From: Gammaproteobacteria bacterium
GTDB taxonomy: Bacteria; Pseudomonadota; Gammaproteobacteria; Enterobacterales; Psychrobiaceae
DNA: 64,000 nucleotides
Direction: 5' to 3'
NCBI GenBank assembly: GCA_013214965.1
Contig: JABSRU010000019.1
Coordinates: 1-64,000 of the forward strand
Part shown: piece after piece, positions 44,341 to 52,686 of the stretch
Numbering within the stretch: position 1 is the first letter of the stretch
Layout: the number at the start of each line of letters is the position of its first letter
Notes under the pieces: model-generated
Seen by the model: the letters and a program-made list of their open reading frames with translations, nothing else
Databases searched by the model: none
Told to the model about the DNA's origin: nothing
Translations under genes and position numbers: made by a program

Positions 44341-45297
44341 ATGGTTAGTAGTTTTGGTTTTGATTTAAAAGTACTGGAAATATTTGTCGCCACCGTTGAG
44401 TCAGGCAACATGTCAGCAACGGCCGATCGACTAGGCACTACTCAACCAGCAATATCGCAAAGTTTATCAACCTTGGAAAAATCGCTAAAGGTTCAGCTAC
44501 TGGATCGTAGTGTTCGACCGATTGAAGTGACTACTGCTGGGCGTTTTCTGTATGATCGTGCCTGTAAATTACTGGAGCAAGCCAGAAAGACCAATAAAGA
44601 TATTTTACAATCTAACTTCAAGCACCTTACTCACGTCAATATCGCCATGGTTGATTCCTTGGCAACATCCGTTGGACCAGCACTTATTAAGTCGATTAAG
44701 AAGCATACTACGGGGTGGTCAATAACCACGGGGATGTCTCATATGCATGCTAATGCTTTGATGTCGCGAAGTGTTGATATGATCCTTTCTGATGATGGCC
44801 TGGAAACTCACGTTGAACTGATGCGTCATCGTATTCTCCGCGAGCCTTTTATCGTTGTTACACCAAAATTTTATCAGGGAGCAATCACTAGCCTTGAAGC
44901 TTTACATCAAGAATTAGATTTCATTCGCTATAGTGCCGCATCTTTAATTGGTACGACGGTAGAGCATTATTTAACTCGAATGAAAATAAATGCACCGCAC
45001 TGTTTAAGTCTCGATAATACCTTTGCCATTCTCTCTTCAGTATCCGCTGGTCTAGGCTGGACCATTACCACACCATTGTGTTTATTTAAAAATGGCTTTG
45101 ATCATCAGCAATTAAATTATCACCCTTTACCTGGGGATGACTTGTTTCGACATTTGATTTTGCTCACTAGACCCAATGATTTATGGAATTTACCGCAAAT
45201 TTTAACTAATGATATTCACGCAATGCTAAGTAACGAATTTTTAACATATGTCAACCGAGATTTACCGTGGTTAAAACAACAAATAAAAATCGGTTAA
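44341..45297 (+). CDS. LysR-family transcriptional regulator
   Basis: 318 residues. The winged helix-turn-helix is at about 10-65 (VLEIFVATVESGNMSATADRLGTTQPAISQSLSTLEKSL). The effector domain runs from about 95. It follows the oxygenase gene by 92 bp on the same strand and precedes the permease gene by 222 bp, so it sits at the centre of the catabolic cluster and is its probable regulator. LysR proteins normally respond to a pathway intermediate. Two inverted repeats (42064 and 45431) are candidate targets. The 44249-44340 gap shows AAGGAA before the ATG and nothing more. Confidence 0.9.
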   Translation: MVSSFGFDLKVLEIFVATVESGNMSATADRLGTTQPAISQSLSTLEKSLKVQLLDRSVRPIEVTTAGRFLYDRACKLLEQARKTNKDILQSNFKHLTHVNIAMVDSLATSVGPALIKSIKKHTTGWSITTGMSHMHANALMSRSVDMILSDDGLETHVELMRHRILREPFIVVTPKFYQGAITSLEALHQELDFIRYSAASLIGTTVEHYLTRMKINAPHCLSLDNTFAILSSVSAGLGWTITTPLCLFKNGFDHQQLNYHPLPGDDLFRHLILLTRPNDLWNLPQILTNDIHAMLSNEFLTYVNRDLPWLKQQIKIG

Positions 45298-45430
45298 CAG
45301 TTTAATAACTCATTTAACGATGTCCTATTAACCGCATACGCAGCAAAAATCACCTTGTTCCTCTACTATTAGTTTTACTTATAGTATTTAGGTAACGCAT
45401 TCTTATTGTATTTGATGTACCCAAATAACC

Positions 45431-45462
45431 GTTTTAGTATCGTTGATGATAGATACTCAAAC
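45431..45462. promoter_or_regulatory. Inverted-repeat operator candidate upstream of the permease
   Basis: GTTTTAGTATC (45431-45441) and GATACTCAAAC (45452-45462) are inverted copies with ten of eleven matches, ten bases apart, 57 bp before the permease ATG. The spacer TTGATGAT also occurs in the repeat upstream of the aldehyde dehydrogenase (TTGATGATGAAAC). Confidence 0.45.
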
Positions 45463-45519
45463 TAAAAGATGTCGTAACATAATACTAACAATTAGTGTGG
45501 ATATTAGAGAGGGAAAAGC

Positions 45520-46953
45520 ATGTCAAGTAATAGTAACTCAAGTGTCGAATACGATGAGGTCTCGGCCGATTATCTCGATAAACGACAATTAAAAAAGGGC
45601 GCAGCTGGCTGGGTTTTACTCGCAAGCCTAGGTGTATCATATGTTATTTCTGGTGATTTTGCCGGTTGGAACTTCGGACTAGCACAAGGTGGTTTCGGCG
45701 GTATGTTAATCGCTACGGTCCTGATGGCCGTCATGTACACCTGTATGATTTTTGGATTAGCTGAATTGTCTTCTTCATTACCAACGGCTGGCGGCGGCTA
45801 CAGTTTTGCTCGCCGTGCTATGGGTCCTTGGGGTGGTTTCCTGACTGGAACTGCTATTTTACTCGAATATTCAATTGCCCCAGCTGCTATAGCGGTGTTC
45901 ATTGGCGGATATGTTAACGAAATATTTGGGCTTAATGGACCGATGGTCTATGCCGCCGTTTATATCATCTTTGTTGGTATTCACCTTTTTGGTGCCGGTG
46001 AAGCATTAAAGATCATGATGGTTATCACTGGTATTGCCGTGGTCGCCTTACTGGTATTTGCGCTTGGTTTGATCCCTCATTTCGATTACAACAACCTGTT
46101 TGATATTGCAGTGAACGAGCAAGCGATGGGAGCTAGCACCTTTTTACCCGAAGGATATATTGGTATTTGGAGCGCAATACCTTTTGCTATTTGGTTATTC
46201 TTGGCCGTAGAAGGAGTGCCACTAGCCGCTGAAGAAACCTCAAATCCTGCTAAAGATATGCCCAAAGGTATTATTGTTGCGATGGTCATTCTGTTAGTGT
46301 TTGCGGCGATGGTCTTGTTCTTAGCGCCTGGCGTTGCGGGGTCAGAGATGATGAAAAATCATGGAGCACCACTCGTTGGCGCGTTACAAGTTGTTTACGG
46401 TGAGAACTCAGGTATTGCGACTTTTGTTAATGTTGTTGGTTTATTTGGTTTAATCGCCAGCTTCTTTTCGATTATTTTCGCTTATTCGCGTCAGGTGTTT
46501 GCCCTCTCAAGAGCCGGTTATCTACCGCGTTTTCTGTCGGTGACCAGTGATCGTAAAGTACCGACCATGGCCCTGATTATTCCAGGGATCATTGGTTTTT
46601 TACTGTCCTTGACCGAGCAAGGTGATTTAATGATCACTATGGCTGTATTTGGCGCGACCATCTCATATGCCTTAATGATGTTGTCACACATTATCCTCCG
46701 AAAAAAAGAGCCAAACCTAGAGCGTCCTTACCGTACACCGGGTGGCACGTTTACCACGGGTGTTGCACTCATTCTTTCATTAGTTGCTTTTGCTAGTACC
46801 TTCGTGGTTAGCTTAGAAGCAGCCCTATGGTCTGGTGTTTTTTACGCCATATTAGTTGCTTACTTCGCTTTTTATAGTCGTTATCATTTGGTTGCCCAGT
46901 CACCAGACGAAGAGTTCGCTGCTATCAATGATGCCGAGACTGACATCAAATAA
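45520..46953 (+). CDS. Ethanolamine permease-like APC transporter
   Basis: 477 residues with 12 membrane helices. The N-terminus EVSADYLDKRQLKKGAAGWVLLASLGVSYVISGDFAGWNFG is the pattern of the ethanolamine permease family (APC superfamily, TIGR00908), as is PTAGGGYSFARRAMGP. PFAIWLFLAVEGVPLAAEET is the conserved helix-6 region. It would import ethanolamine or a similar amino alcohol with a proton or ion. The gene ends in a strong terminator, and a MITE-like element then separates it from the ligase. GAGAGGG lies before the ATG. Family assignment is strong, the exact substrate is inferred. Confidence 0.9.
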   Translation: MSSNSNSSVEYDEVSADYLDKRQLKKGAAGWVLLASLGVSYVISGDFAGWNFGLAQGGFGGMLIATVLMAVMYTCMIFGLAELSSSLPTAGGGYSFARRAMGPWGGFLTGTAILLEYSIAPAAIAVFIGGYVNEIFGLNGPMVYAAVYIIFVGIHLFGAGEALKIMMVITGIAVVALLVFALGLIPHFDYNNLFDIAVNEQAMGASTFLPEGYIGIWSAIPFAIWLFLAVEGVPLAAEETSNPAKDMPKGIIVAMVILLVFAAMVLFLAPGVAGSEMMKNHGAPLVGALQVVYGENSGIATFVNVVGLFGLIASFFSIIFAYSRQVFALSRAGYLPRFLSVTSDRKVPTMALIIPGIIGFLLSLTEQGDLMITMAVFGATISYALMMLSHIILRKKEPNLERPYRTPGGTFTTGVALILSLVAFASTFVVSLEAALWSGVFYAILVAYFAFYSRYHLVAQSPDEEFAAINDAETDIK

Positions 46954-46958
46954 AGTAT

Positions 46959-46983
46959 AGAGGGGGGCTACCCCCCTTTTTCT
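46959..46983 (+). terminator. Terminator of the permease gene
   Basis: AGGGGGG (46961-46967), a CTA loop, then CCCCCCT (46971-46977) and a T run. A very stable stem right after the stop, so the permease is probably transcribed separately from the ligase operon. Confidence 0.88.
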
Positions 46984-46994
46984 TTACGCCTATA

Positions 46995-47147
46995 CCTATG
47001 ACCATTGGAAATGCAGGAATTTATAGTCTGAGTAAAATTAGATGATTAAGGCGCGTGATTGAGCAATAGCTTGCTATTGGGATTGAACGTAACGCAGAGC
47101 ATATAATTTTAAACGACGATAAAACCTGCGACTTCATTGGCTATGGG
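46995..47147. mobile_element. MITE-like element with terminal inverted repeats
   Basis: 153 bp that fit a non-autonomous element. The ends CCTATGACC... (46995-47017) and the reverse complement of 47125-47147 (CCCATAGCC...) match at 15 of 23 positions. Inside, TAAAATTAGATG pairs with CATATAATTTTA at 11 of 12, and a central palindrome CAATAG-CTTG-CTATTG (47064-47079) forms the tip. It encodes nothing. Target duplication is not clear. It sits between permease terminator and ligase start. Confidence 0.65.
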
Positions 47148-47170
47148 CATGTAATTCACAAGGAATAATT

Positions 47171-48541
47171 ATGCTAGATCCTCGAGCAGTAAAAAGTGTG
47201 GCTGATGCAAAAGCCATTATCGATGAACGCGGTTTAACTCATATTAAGGTCGGCCTGTTTGACGCCGATGGTGTTATGCGCGGGAAGTACATGAGCAAAG
47301 AAAAGTTTTTCTCGTCACTAGATCACGGCTTTGCCTTTTGCGATGTGGTGTTAGGTTGGGATTCTAATGACCAGCTTTATGACAATGTGACCTACACTGG
47401 TTGGCATACTGGCTACCCCGATGCACCGGTTCAAATCATTCCAAGTACTTGTCGTTCCATTCCATTTGAAGGCGATATGTTGTTATTTATTGCTGAATTT
47501 TCAGGTCAAGCTGAGAAATTATGTCCACGGGGGACTTTACGGCGCGTACTCAATAAGGCCAAGGAAATGGGCTTTGATGCCACGGCTGCTTTCGAATATG
47601 AGTTTTTTATGTTTAATGAAACGCCAGACTCAGTCCGTGAAAAAGGCTTTAGAAATCTTAAGCCAATTACGCCAGATTTCTTTGGTTATTCAATGATCCG
47701 TAATTCAGTTCACGCTGAGCTCTATCATGATTTATTAGACCTGTGCGAAAAAATGGATATGCCAATTGAGGGACTACACACTGAAACTGGTCCTGGCGTA
47801 CTTGAAGCTGCACTAGCCCATGACAATGCCAGCGATGCTGCCGACAAGGCGGCATTATTTAAAACTTTTGTAAAAGTATGGGCTCAGCGCAAGAATATGA
47901 TGGCAACCTTTATGGCGAAATGGTCTGGCGATTTACCGGGTCAAAGTGGTCATATTCATATCTCTTTAGCCAATAAAGATGGTTCTTCAGCCTTTTTTGA
48001 GCCAGCAAACAAATACAACATGAGCGACACTCAACGCCACTTTTTAGCGGGACAACAACGCTTAATGCCTGAATTTTTATCGATGATCGCACCGACAGTT
48101 AATAGCTTCAGTCGGATGGTGCCTGGCGTATGGGCGCCGTTGGATGCAACGTGGGGCGTCGAGAATCGTACGACTGCGTTACGAATTATACCGGGCTCAG
48201 CAAACTCACAACGGGTCGAATATCGGATCGGATCAGCCGATGCTAATCCATATCTTGCATTAGCTGCCGCACTTGGCTCTGGGCTGTATGGGATTGAGCA
48301 TAAATTAGAGCCCTTGCCACAGGTTAAAGGCAATGCCTACGAGCAAGAACACCCAAAAGAAACCGCCTTGCCAGGCACGTTATTTGAAGCCGCCGGCCGT
48401 TTAAAAGAATCAAAAGCAGCAATGGAAATGTTTGGCGAAGAATTTGTCAGCCATTATGCCGCGTCGCGGGAATGGGAAGAGCGTGAATATCGCAAGCATG
48501 TTTCCGATTGGGAACTCTCACGCTATTTTGAAATTATTTAA
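47171..48541 (+). CDS. Glutamine synthetase-like gamma-glutamyl-amine ligase
   Basis: 456 residues, the glutamine synthetase fold without the features of primary nitrogen-assimilation GlnA. The N-terminal beta-grasp opens THIKVGLFDADGVMRGKYMSKEKF. The catalytic domain has AAFEYEFFMFNETP, GLHTETGPGVLE, SGDLPGQSGHIHISL, VENRTTALRIIPGS and RVEYRIGSADANPYLALAAAL, which carry the metal and ATP ligands. No adenylylation-loop tyrosine motif is evident. Family relatives (PuuA, IpuC, GlnA4) join glutamate to putrescine, isopropylamine or ethanolamine. With an ethanolamine-type permease upstream and an alcohol dehydrogenase downstream, an amino alcohol is the best substrate guess. Confidence 0.9.
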   Translation: MLDPRAVKSVADAKAIIDERGLTHIKVGLFDADGVMRGKYMSKEKFFSSLDHGFAFCDVVLGWDSNDQLYDNVTYTGWHTGYPDAPVQIIPSTCRSIPFEGDMLLFIAEFSGQAEKLCPRGTLRRVLNKAKEMGFDATAAFEYEFFMFNETPDSVREKGFRNLKPITPDFFGYSMIRNSVHAELYHDLLDLCEKMDMPIEGLHTETGPGVLEAALAHDNASDAADKAALFKTFVKVWAQRKNMMATFMAKWSGDLPGQSGHIHISLANKDGSSAFFEPANKYNMSDTQRHFLAGQQRLMPEFLSMIAPTVNSFSRMVPGVWAPLDATWGVENRTTALRIIPGSANSQRVEYRIGSADANPYLALAAALGSGLYGIEHKLEPLPQVKGNAYEQEHPKETALPGTLFEAAGRLKESKAAMEMFGEEFVSHYAASREWEEREYRKHVSDWELSRYFEII

Positions 48542-48554
48542 GAGCAATAACATC

Positions 48555-49946
48555 ATGACTAAAATACAACAAACTATTTCGCCAATCGACGGCTCTGTGT
48601 ATGTTGAGCGATCATTGGCGAGTCAATCGCAAATAGATCAAACCGTGACCCAAGCGGTAACCGCACAGCTACTATGGCGCAACACATCACTACCGCTGCG
48701 TCGCACTATTTGCTTGGCGATGTTAGAGGCATTTAATAACAATGCCGCTGAAATTGGTGAACAATTATGTTGGATGATGGGCCGTCCAATTCAATATGCT
48801 AAAGGTGAAGTCGCAGGGATGATCGAACGTGCCACGTATATGGTTGAGGTTGCCGAGCAAGCTTTAGCGCCAGTGGAATTGCCACCAATTGAAGGTTTTT
48901 CTCGTTATATTAAACGGGAAGCGCTGGGGGTCGCTTTCGTTGTTGCACCGTGGAACTATCCGTATTTAACGGCCATTAATGCCATTATACCGGCGATAAT
49001 GGCCGGAAATTCGGTGATCTTAAAGCATTCGGCCCAGACACCATTGTGCGCTGAGCAATTAGCTAAAGCATTTAAAGCCGCTGGACTTCCGCAGGGAGTT
49101 TTTCAATATTTGCATTTAAGCCATCAAGATACCCAAGCGTTGATCAAGCAACCGGCCATTGATTATGTCGCATTCACCGGCTCTGTTGCTGGCGGTACTA
49201 TGGTCGAGCAAGCGGCGAGTGGTCGATTTATTGGGGTTGGCCTTGAGCTCGGTGGTAAAGATCCAGCTTATGTCCGCTGCGACGCAGATATCGATCACGC
49301 GGTAGCAACTTGTATTGACGGCGCTTTTTTCAACTCTGGACAATCTTGTTGTGGGATCGAACGGATCTACGTCGCCAGTGAGGTGTTTGATGAGTTCGTC
49401 ACTAAAGCCACAGCGTTGATCAATACCTATCAACTGGGTCGCTCAGATGATCCATTAACAACCCTTGGCCCAATGGTTAAAACGAGTGCCGCCGATTTTG
49501 TTCGTGGTCAAGTTAGCGACGCTGTTGCAATGGGCGCTATTGCTCATATCGATGCTGCCAAATTTCCATTAAGCCAACAAGGCACTCCCTATTTGGCGCC
49601 GCAGCTGTTAACCAATGTTGACCACCGTATGCGTTTAATGACCGAAGAGAGCTTTGGTCCCGTGGTGGGCGTGATGAAAGTGGACAGTGATCAGCAAGCT
49701 ATTAGCTTAATGAATGACTCAGAATTTGGCCTAACCGCTAGTGTCTTTAGTCAAGATGTTGATGCGGCGTTGGCGATTGGCGAGCAACTCGCAACCGGGA
49801 CATTTTTTCTCAACCGCTGTGATTATCTTGACCCTGCACTGGCTTGGACCGGGGTTAAAAACTCAGGTAGAGGCTGCACACTATCTTCGTTAGGTTATGA
49901 ATCACTGACTCGACCTAAGTCTTTCCATCTTAAAATGCCAAGCTAA
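48555..49946 (+). CDS. Aldehyde dehydrogenase of the gamma-glutamylation cluster
   Basis: 463 residues from the ATG at 48555, 13 bp after the ligase stop. The frame extends 41 codons upstream into the ligase gene, but that part is not family-like. Landmarks: VAPWNYPYLTAINAIIPAIMAGNSVILKHSAQTP, FTGSVAGG, base glutamate in LELGGKDPAY, catalytic cysteine in FNSGQSCCGIERIYV. ESFGPVVGV is also present. By pathway logic it would oxidise gamma-glutamyl-aminoacetaldehyde to gamma-glutamylglycine. It is followed six bases later by the alcohol dehydrogenase gene. Confidence 0.92.
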   Translation: MTKIQQTISPIDGSVYVERSLASQSQIDQTVTQAVTAQLLWRNTSLPLRRTICLAMLEAFNNNAAEIGEQLCWMMGRPIQYAKGEVAGMIERATYMVEVAEQALAPVELPPIEGFSRYIKREALGVAFVVAPWNYPYLTAINAIIPAIMAGNSVILKHSAQTPLCAEQLAKAFKAAGLPQGVFQYLHLSHQDTQALIKQPAIDYVAFTGSVAGGTMVEQAASGRFIGVGLELGGKDPAYVRCDADIDHAVATCIDGAFFNSGQSCCGIERIYVASEVFDEFVTKATALINTYQLGRSDDPLTTLGPMVKTSAADFVRGQVSDAVAMGAIAHIDAAKFPLSQQGTPYLAPQLLTNVDHRMRLMTEESFGPVVGVMKVDSDQQAISLMNDSEFGLTASVFSQDVDAALAIGEQLATGTFFLNRCDYLDPALAWTGVKNSGRGCTLSSLGYESLTRPKSFHLKMPS

Positions 49947-49952
49947 GGAGCG

Positions 49953-51125
49953 ATGATGAATTTAAAAAAATTTACCGCCAATTGGAATTATCCAACCAAT
50001 ATTCGTCAAGGTATCGGGCGGATCAAAGAACTGCCGAGTATCTGTAAAGAACTCGGGATGAGATCCCCCTTGTTAGTGACTGATCCTGGCCTGTGTGATT
50101 TACCGATGATTGCTCAAGCCATTAATAATTGTAATGCTGAAGGCTTAAATTGCGGCTTATTTTCAGGGATCACCAGTAATCCAACCGGTGAAAACGTTAA
50201 CGCTGGCGTTAGTGCATTTAAAGCGGGCAAACATGATGGCGTGATTGCCTTCGGCGGTGGTTCGGCATTAGATGCTGGCAAAGCAATTGCCTTAATGGTT
50301 GGCCAAGACCGTCCATTGTGGGACTTTGAAGATATTGGCGATAACGCGAGTCGGGTTAATGTCGCTGGCATGGCACCTGTGGTTGCTGTACCTACAACGT
50401 CAGGCACTGGCTCTGAAGTCGGTCGGGCGTCGGTCATTACCGATGCCAAGGAACATATAAAACGACTGATTTTTCACCCAAAAATGTTACCTGAAATTGT
50501 GATTTTGGATGCACAGTTAACAGTGCCGTTACCTGCTCACTTAACCGCTGCGACTGGAATGGACGCTTTATCACATGCACTCGAAGCATATTGCTCGCCT
50601 TATTATCACCCAATGGCAGAAGGTATTGCCTTAGAAGCCATCCGAATGATTAAAAATTACTTACCTCGCGTTGTCGCAAACGGTGAAGATTTAGAAGCGC
50701 GAGCACAAGTGATGGTTGCGTCAACAATGGGGGCAACGGCTTTTCAACGGGGACTCGGCGGCATGCACGCGCTAGCCCATCCATTAGGGGCACTTTATAA
50801 CAGTCATCATGGCTTATTGAATGCGATCTTAATGCCTTATGTGTTGCAAGCAAACCGCGAGGTGATTGAACAACGGATCACGCGTTTGGCACAATATATT
50901 GAGTTAGATAGTCCAAGCTTCGATAGTTTCCTAGCTTGGGTAGTCGCACTGAAGAATGAACTTGAAATTCCTCATGCTTTATCTGAAATCGGCATCGATT
51001 TGGCGCGAGCAACCGAAATTGGCACCATGGCATTTAACGATCCATCTGCTGGTGGTAATCCCATTTCATTTAGTTCGACACAGTATAGTGAGATTTTTAG
51101 CGCCGCCGTCAACGGTGATTTATAA
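49953..51125 (+). CDS. Iron-containing (group III) alcohol dehydrogenase
   Basis: 390 residues. The N-terminal Rossmann-like domain has VIAFGGGSALDAGKAIALM and VPTTSGTGSEVGRASV. The metal-binding domain carries the histidines of DALSHALEAYCSPYYHP and GGMHALAHPLGALYNSHHG. AAGGAG lies five bases before the ATGATG. It oxidises a primary alcohol with NAD. Puu-type clusters use an FAD amine oxidase at the equivalent step; an alcohol dehydrogenase instead implies the gamma-glutamylated substrate carries a hydroxyl, as gamma-glutamylethanolamide does. It is tightly linked to the ligase and aldehyde dehydrogenase. Confidence 0.93.
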   Translation: MMNLKKFTANWNYPTNIRQGIGRIKELPSICKELGMRSPLLVTDPGLCDLPMIAQAINNCNAEGLNCGLFSGITSNPTGENVNAGVSAFKAGKHDGVIAFGGGSALDAGKAIALMVGQDRPLWDFEDIGDNASRVNVAGMAPVVAVPTTSGTGSEVGRASVITDAKEHIKRLIFHPKMLPEIVILDAQLTVPLPAHLTAATGMDALSHALEAYCSPYYHPMAEGIALEAIRMIKNYLPRVVANGEDLEARAQVMVASTMGATAFQRGLGGMHALAHPLGALYNSHHGLLNAILMPYVLQANREVIEQRITRLAQYIELDSPSFDSFLAWVVALKNELEIPHALSEIGIDLARATEIGTMAFNDPSAGGNPISFSSTQYSEIFSAAVNGDL

Positions 51126-51149
51126 AGTCATAGCATCAGGGGATATAAA

Positions 51150-51875
51150 ATGAAATTAGGCATTTTATTATGTGATCATGTTCAGGAACAACTACAGGGA
51201 GAGTTTGGTGATTACCCTCAAATGTTCAGTGAATTATTACTCCAAGTTGATAGCACCTTACAGATTGAAGTGTTTGATGTTATATCCGGAAAACTACCAA
51301 CGGATATCAATCAATGTGATGTTTACATGACCAGTGGTAGTCGCTGGGGAGTGACTGATGGTTTAGCTTGGGTCGATCAACTTAGTGATTTTCTTCGCAA
51401 GCTTTATCGGGCAAAAAAAGGCTTTGTTGGTATCTGCTTTGGCCATCAATTACTGGCACAAGCATTAGGCGGCGCGGTGACTAAATCGGATAAAGGCTGG
51501 GGCATTGGTATTGCTTTTAGCGAAGTGAGCACGCAAAAAAATTGGATGAGGCCTTATCAAGCGACGCTGGACTTGGTGGTCAGCCATCAAGATCAAATTA
51601 GCCAGTTGCCACCAGACAGTCAGGTGTTGGTGAGTAATGCATTTTGTCCCTATGCCATGGTACAGGTTGGTGATCATTTTTTGGGGATTCAGGGACATCC
51701 TGAATTTAGCCGAGATTACTCATTAGCTTTAATGAATAGTCGCAAAGATCGAATACCCAGTGCTGTCATTACCGATGGTGCCGCGACACTGGTTCAACCA
51801 ACCGATGCTATTTTGGCCACGCAATGGATTTTAAATTTTTTGGCACAAACTATCCCTTCAATAACAGGAAAATAA
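51150..51875 (+). CDS. Class-I glutamine amidotransferase-like gamma-glutamyl hydrolase
   Basis: 241 residues, a stand-alone type-1 GATase domain. The nucleophile is C96 in GICFGHQ. The histidine and glutamate are in GIQGHPEFSRD, about 75 residues later. It has no synthetase partner. It is like PuuD and IpuF, hydrolases that cut gamma-glutamyl amides at the end of such pathways. Here the products would be glutamate, returned to the ligase, and glycine if the substrate is gamma-glutamylglycine. It lies 24 bp after the alcohol dehydrogenase and is the last intact gene of the operon. Confidence 0.88.
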   Translation: MKLGILLCDHVQEQLQGEFGDYPQMFSELLLQVDSTLQIEVFDVISGKLPTDINQCDVYMTSGSRWGVTDGLAWVDQLSDFLRKLYRAKKGFVGICFGHQLLAQALGGAVTKSDKGWGIGIAFSEVSTQKNWMRPYQATLDLVVSHQDQISQLPPDSQVLVSNAFCPYAMVQVGDHFLGIQGHPEFSRDYSLALMNSRKDRIPSAVITDGAATLVQPTDAILATQWILNFLAQTIPSITGK

Positions 51876-51879
51876 TCAA

Positions 51880-52292
51880 ATGAAACGATTAAAACATTTA
51901 TTCGCCACTGAAATATTGGTCTGTTCATGCAATACGCTAGCGGTAGAAGGTCTTAGTGCTAATATTTACGCCACTAACAATTAAATGTGGCGTGGTATGA
52001 TCCAAAATGACCATGATGTTGCGTTATCTGGTGGTATTACTATGCAAGCAAGTCAGGTTGGTATGTCGGCACTAGGGTATCGAATGTCGACTTTTGTGCC
52101 GAAGATATGGCCAACTATGAACGGGTTTTTTATGCGGGCAGTTGTTCAAGAGAGCATGCTGACAGCTATATCGACTATAGCGCCTCTCTCAGTAAAGGTT
52201 ATTTTACCTTCACCGTGATGGACGTGAATAAGAATAGTATCGACAGCGATGTTAGAGTGGTCGTGAGCTATAATTATAGTTTTGATTTGTAA
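51880..52292 (+). pseudogene. Decayed torF-like outer-membrane protein gene (Gcw_chp family)
   Basis: Reading through shows a member of the TIGR02001/Gcw_chp family. Signal region from the ATG at 51880; then LSANIYATNN, an in-frame TAA where the family has a tyrosine, then MWRGMIQNDHDVALSGG. A frameshift follows, and the other frame continues DFCAEDMANYERVFYAG, REHADSYIDYSASLSKGYFTFTVMD and ends with SYNYSFDL, a typical barrel terminus. The middle is also shortened, since the family is about 230-250 residues. It is likely a paralogue of torF (58079), inactivated by at least one stop and one frameshift. It sits just after the amidotransferase gene. Confidence 0.8.
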
Positions 52293-52313
52293 TTTTTTAT
52301 GAGCAGGTTAAAT

Positions 52314-52350
52314 AGCCAACTTAAGTTGGCTGATACCGCAGGGATGCGGT
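52314..52350. terminator. Two adjacent hairpins between convergent pseudogene and rof
   Basis: AGCCAACTTAAGTTGGCT (52314-52331) is a perfect palindrome; ACCGCA / TGCGGT (52335-52350) forms a second stem. No strong T run follows on either strand, so the terminator role is tentative. Confidence 0.4.
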
Positions 52351-52381
52351 ACTAAAATAACCACGCTAGGTTTTGTGGTGT

Positions 52382-52627
52382 TTAATCGAATGTAACCTGG
52401 TTAAAATTCGGATTAGCCACACAGACTGCTAGTGTTGATATATCATCTAGTTTCACTAACTGTTCCGTTCCCTTAACATCCAGCTTGATACATTCTTCAC
52501 GTGCATCATTACGCTGAGTATCAAGGGCTACTCCCTCAATAGTTCCGCCAGACTTTATCGTTAGCTTAATCTGATAATGATACAAACATACTATCTCAAT
52601 ATAATCGTACTCGTTGCACTTTATCAT
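52382..52627 (-). CDS. rof: Rho-binding antiterminator
   Basis: 81 residues matching the Rof/YaeO family: CNEYDYIEIVCLYHYQIKLTIKSG, EGVALDTQRNDAREECIKLDV and LVKLDDISTLAVCVANPNF. These proteins bind the RNA-binding surface of Rho and block termination. The preference of this subgroup for Asp and Glu near the contact surface is visible. It has its own start after AAGGTAAAC on the minus strand and is not part of the tor unit, although torS is only 59 bp away on the same strand. Confidence 0.85.
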   Translation of the reverse strand: MIKCNEYDYIEIVCLYHYQIKLTIKSGGTIEGVALDTQRNDAREECIKLDVKGTEQLVKLDDISTLAVCVANPNFNQVTFD

Positions 52628-52686
52628 CAGGTTTACCTTCCGATGTTTATTTCAATATAAATTAGCCTGAATTTGGGGTTGTAATA

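Noticed and set aside
47171..51875. Putrescine (Puu) pathway as the explanation for the ligase cluster
   Set aside because: There is no FAD amine oxidase (PuuB) and the permease is of the ethanolamine type, while an iron-type alcohol dehydrogenase is present. Not excluded absolutely, but less likely.
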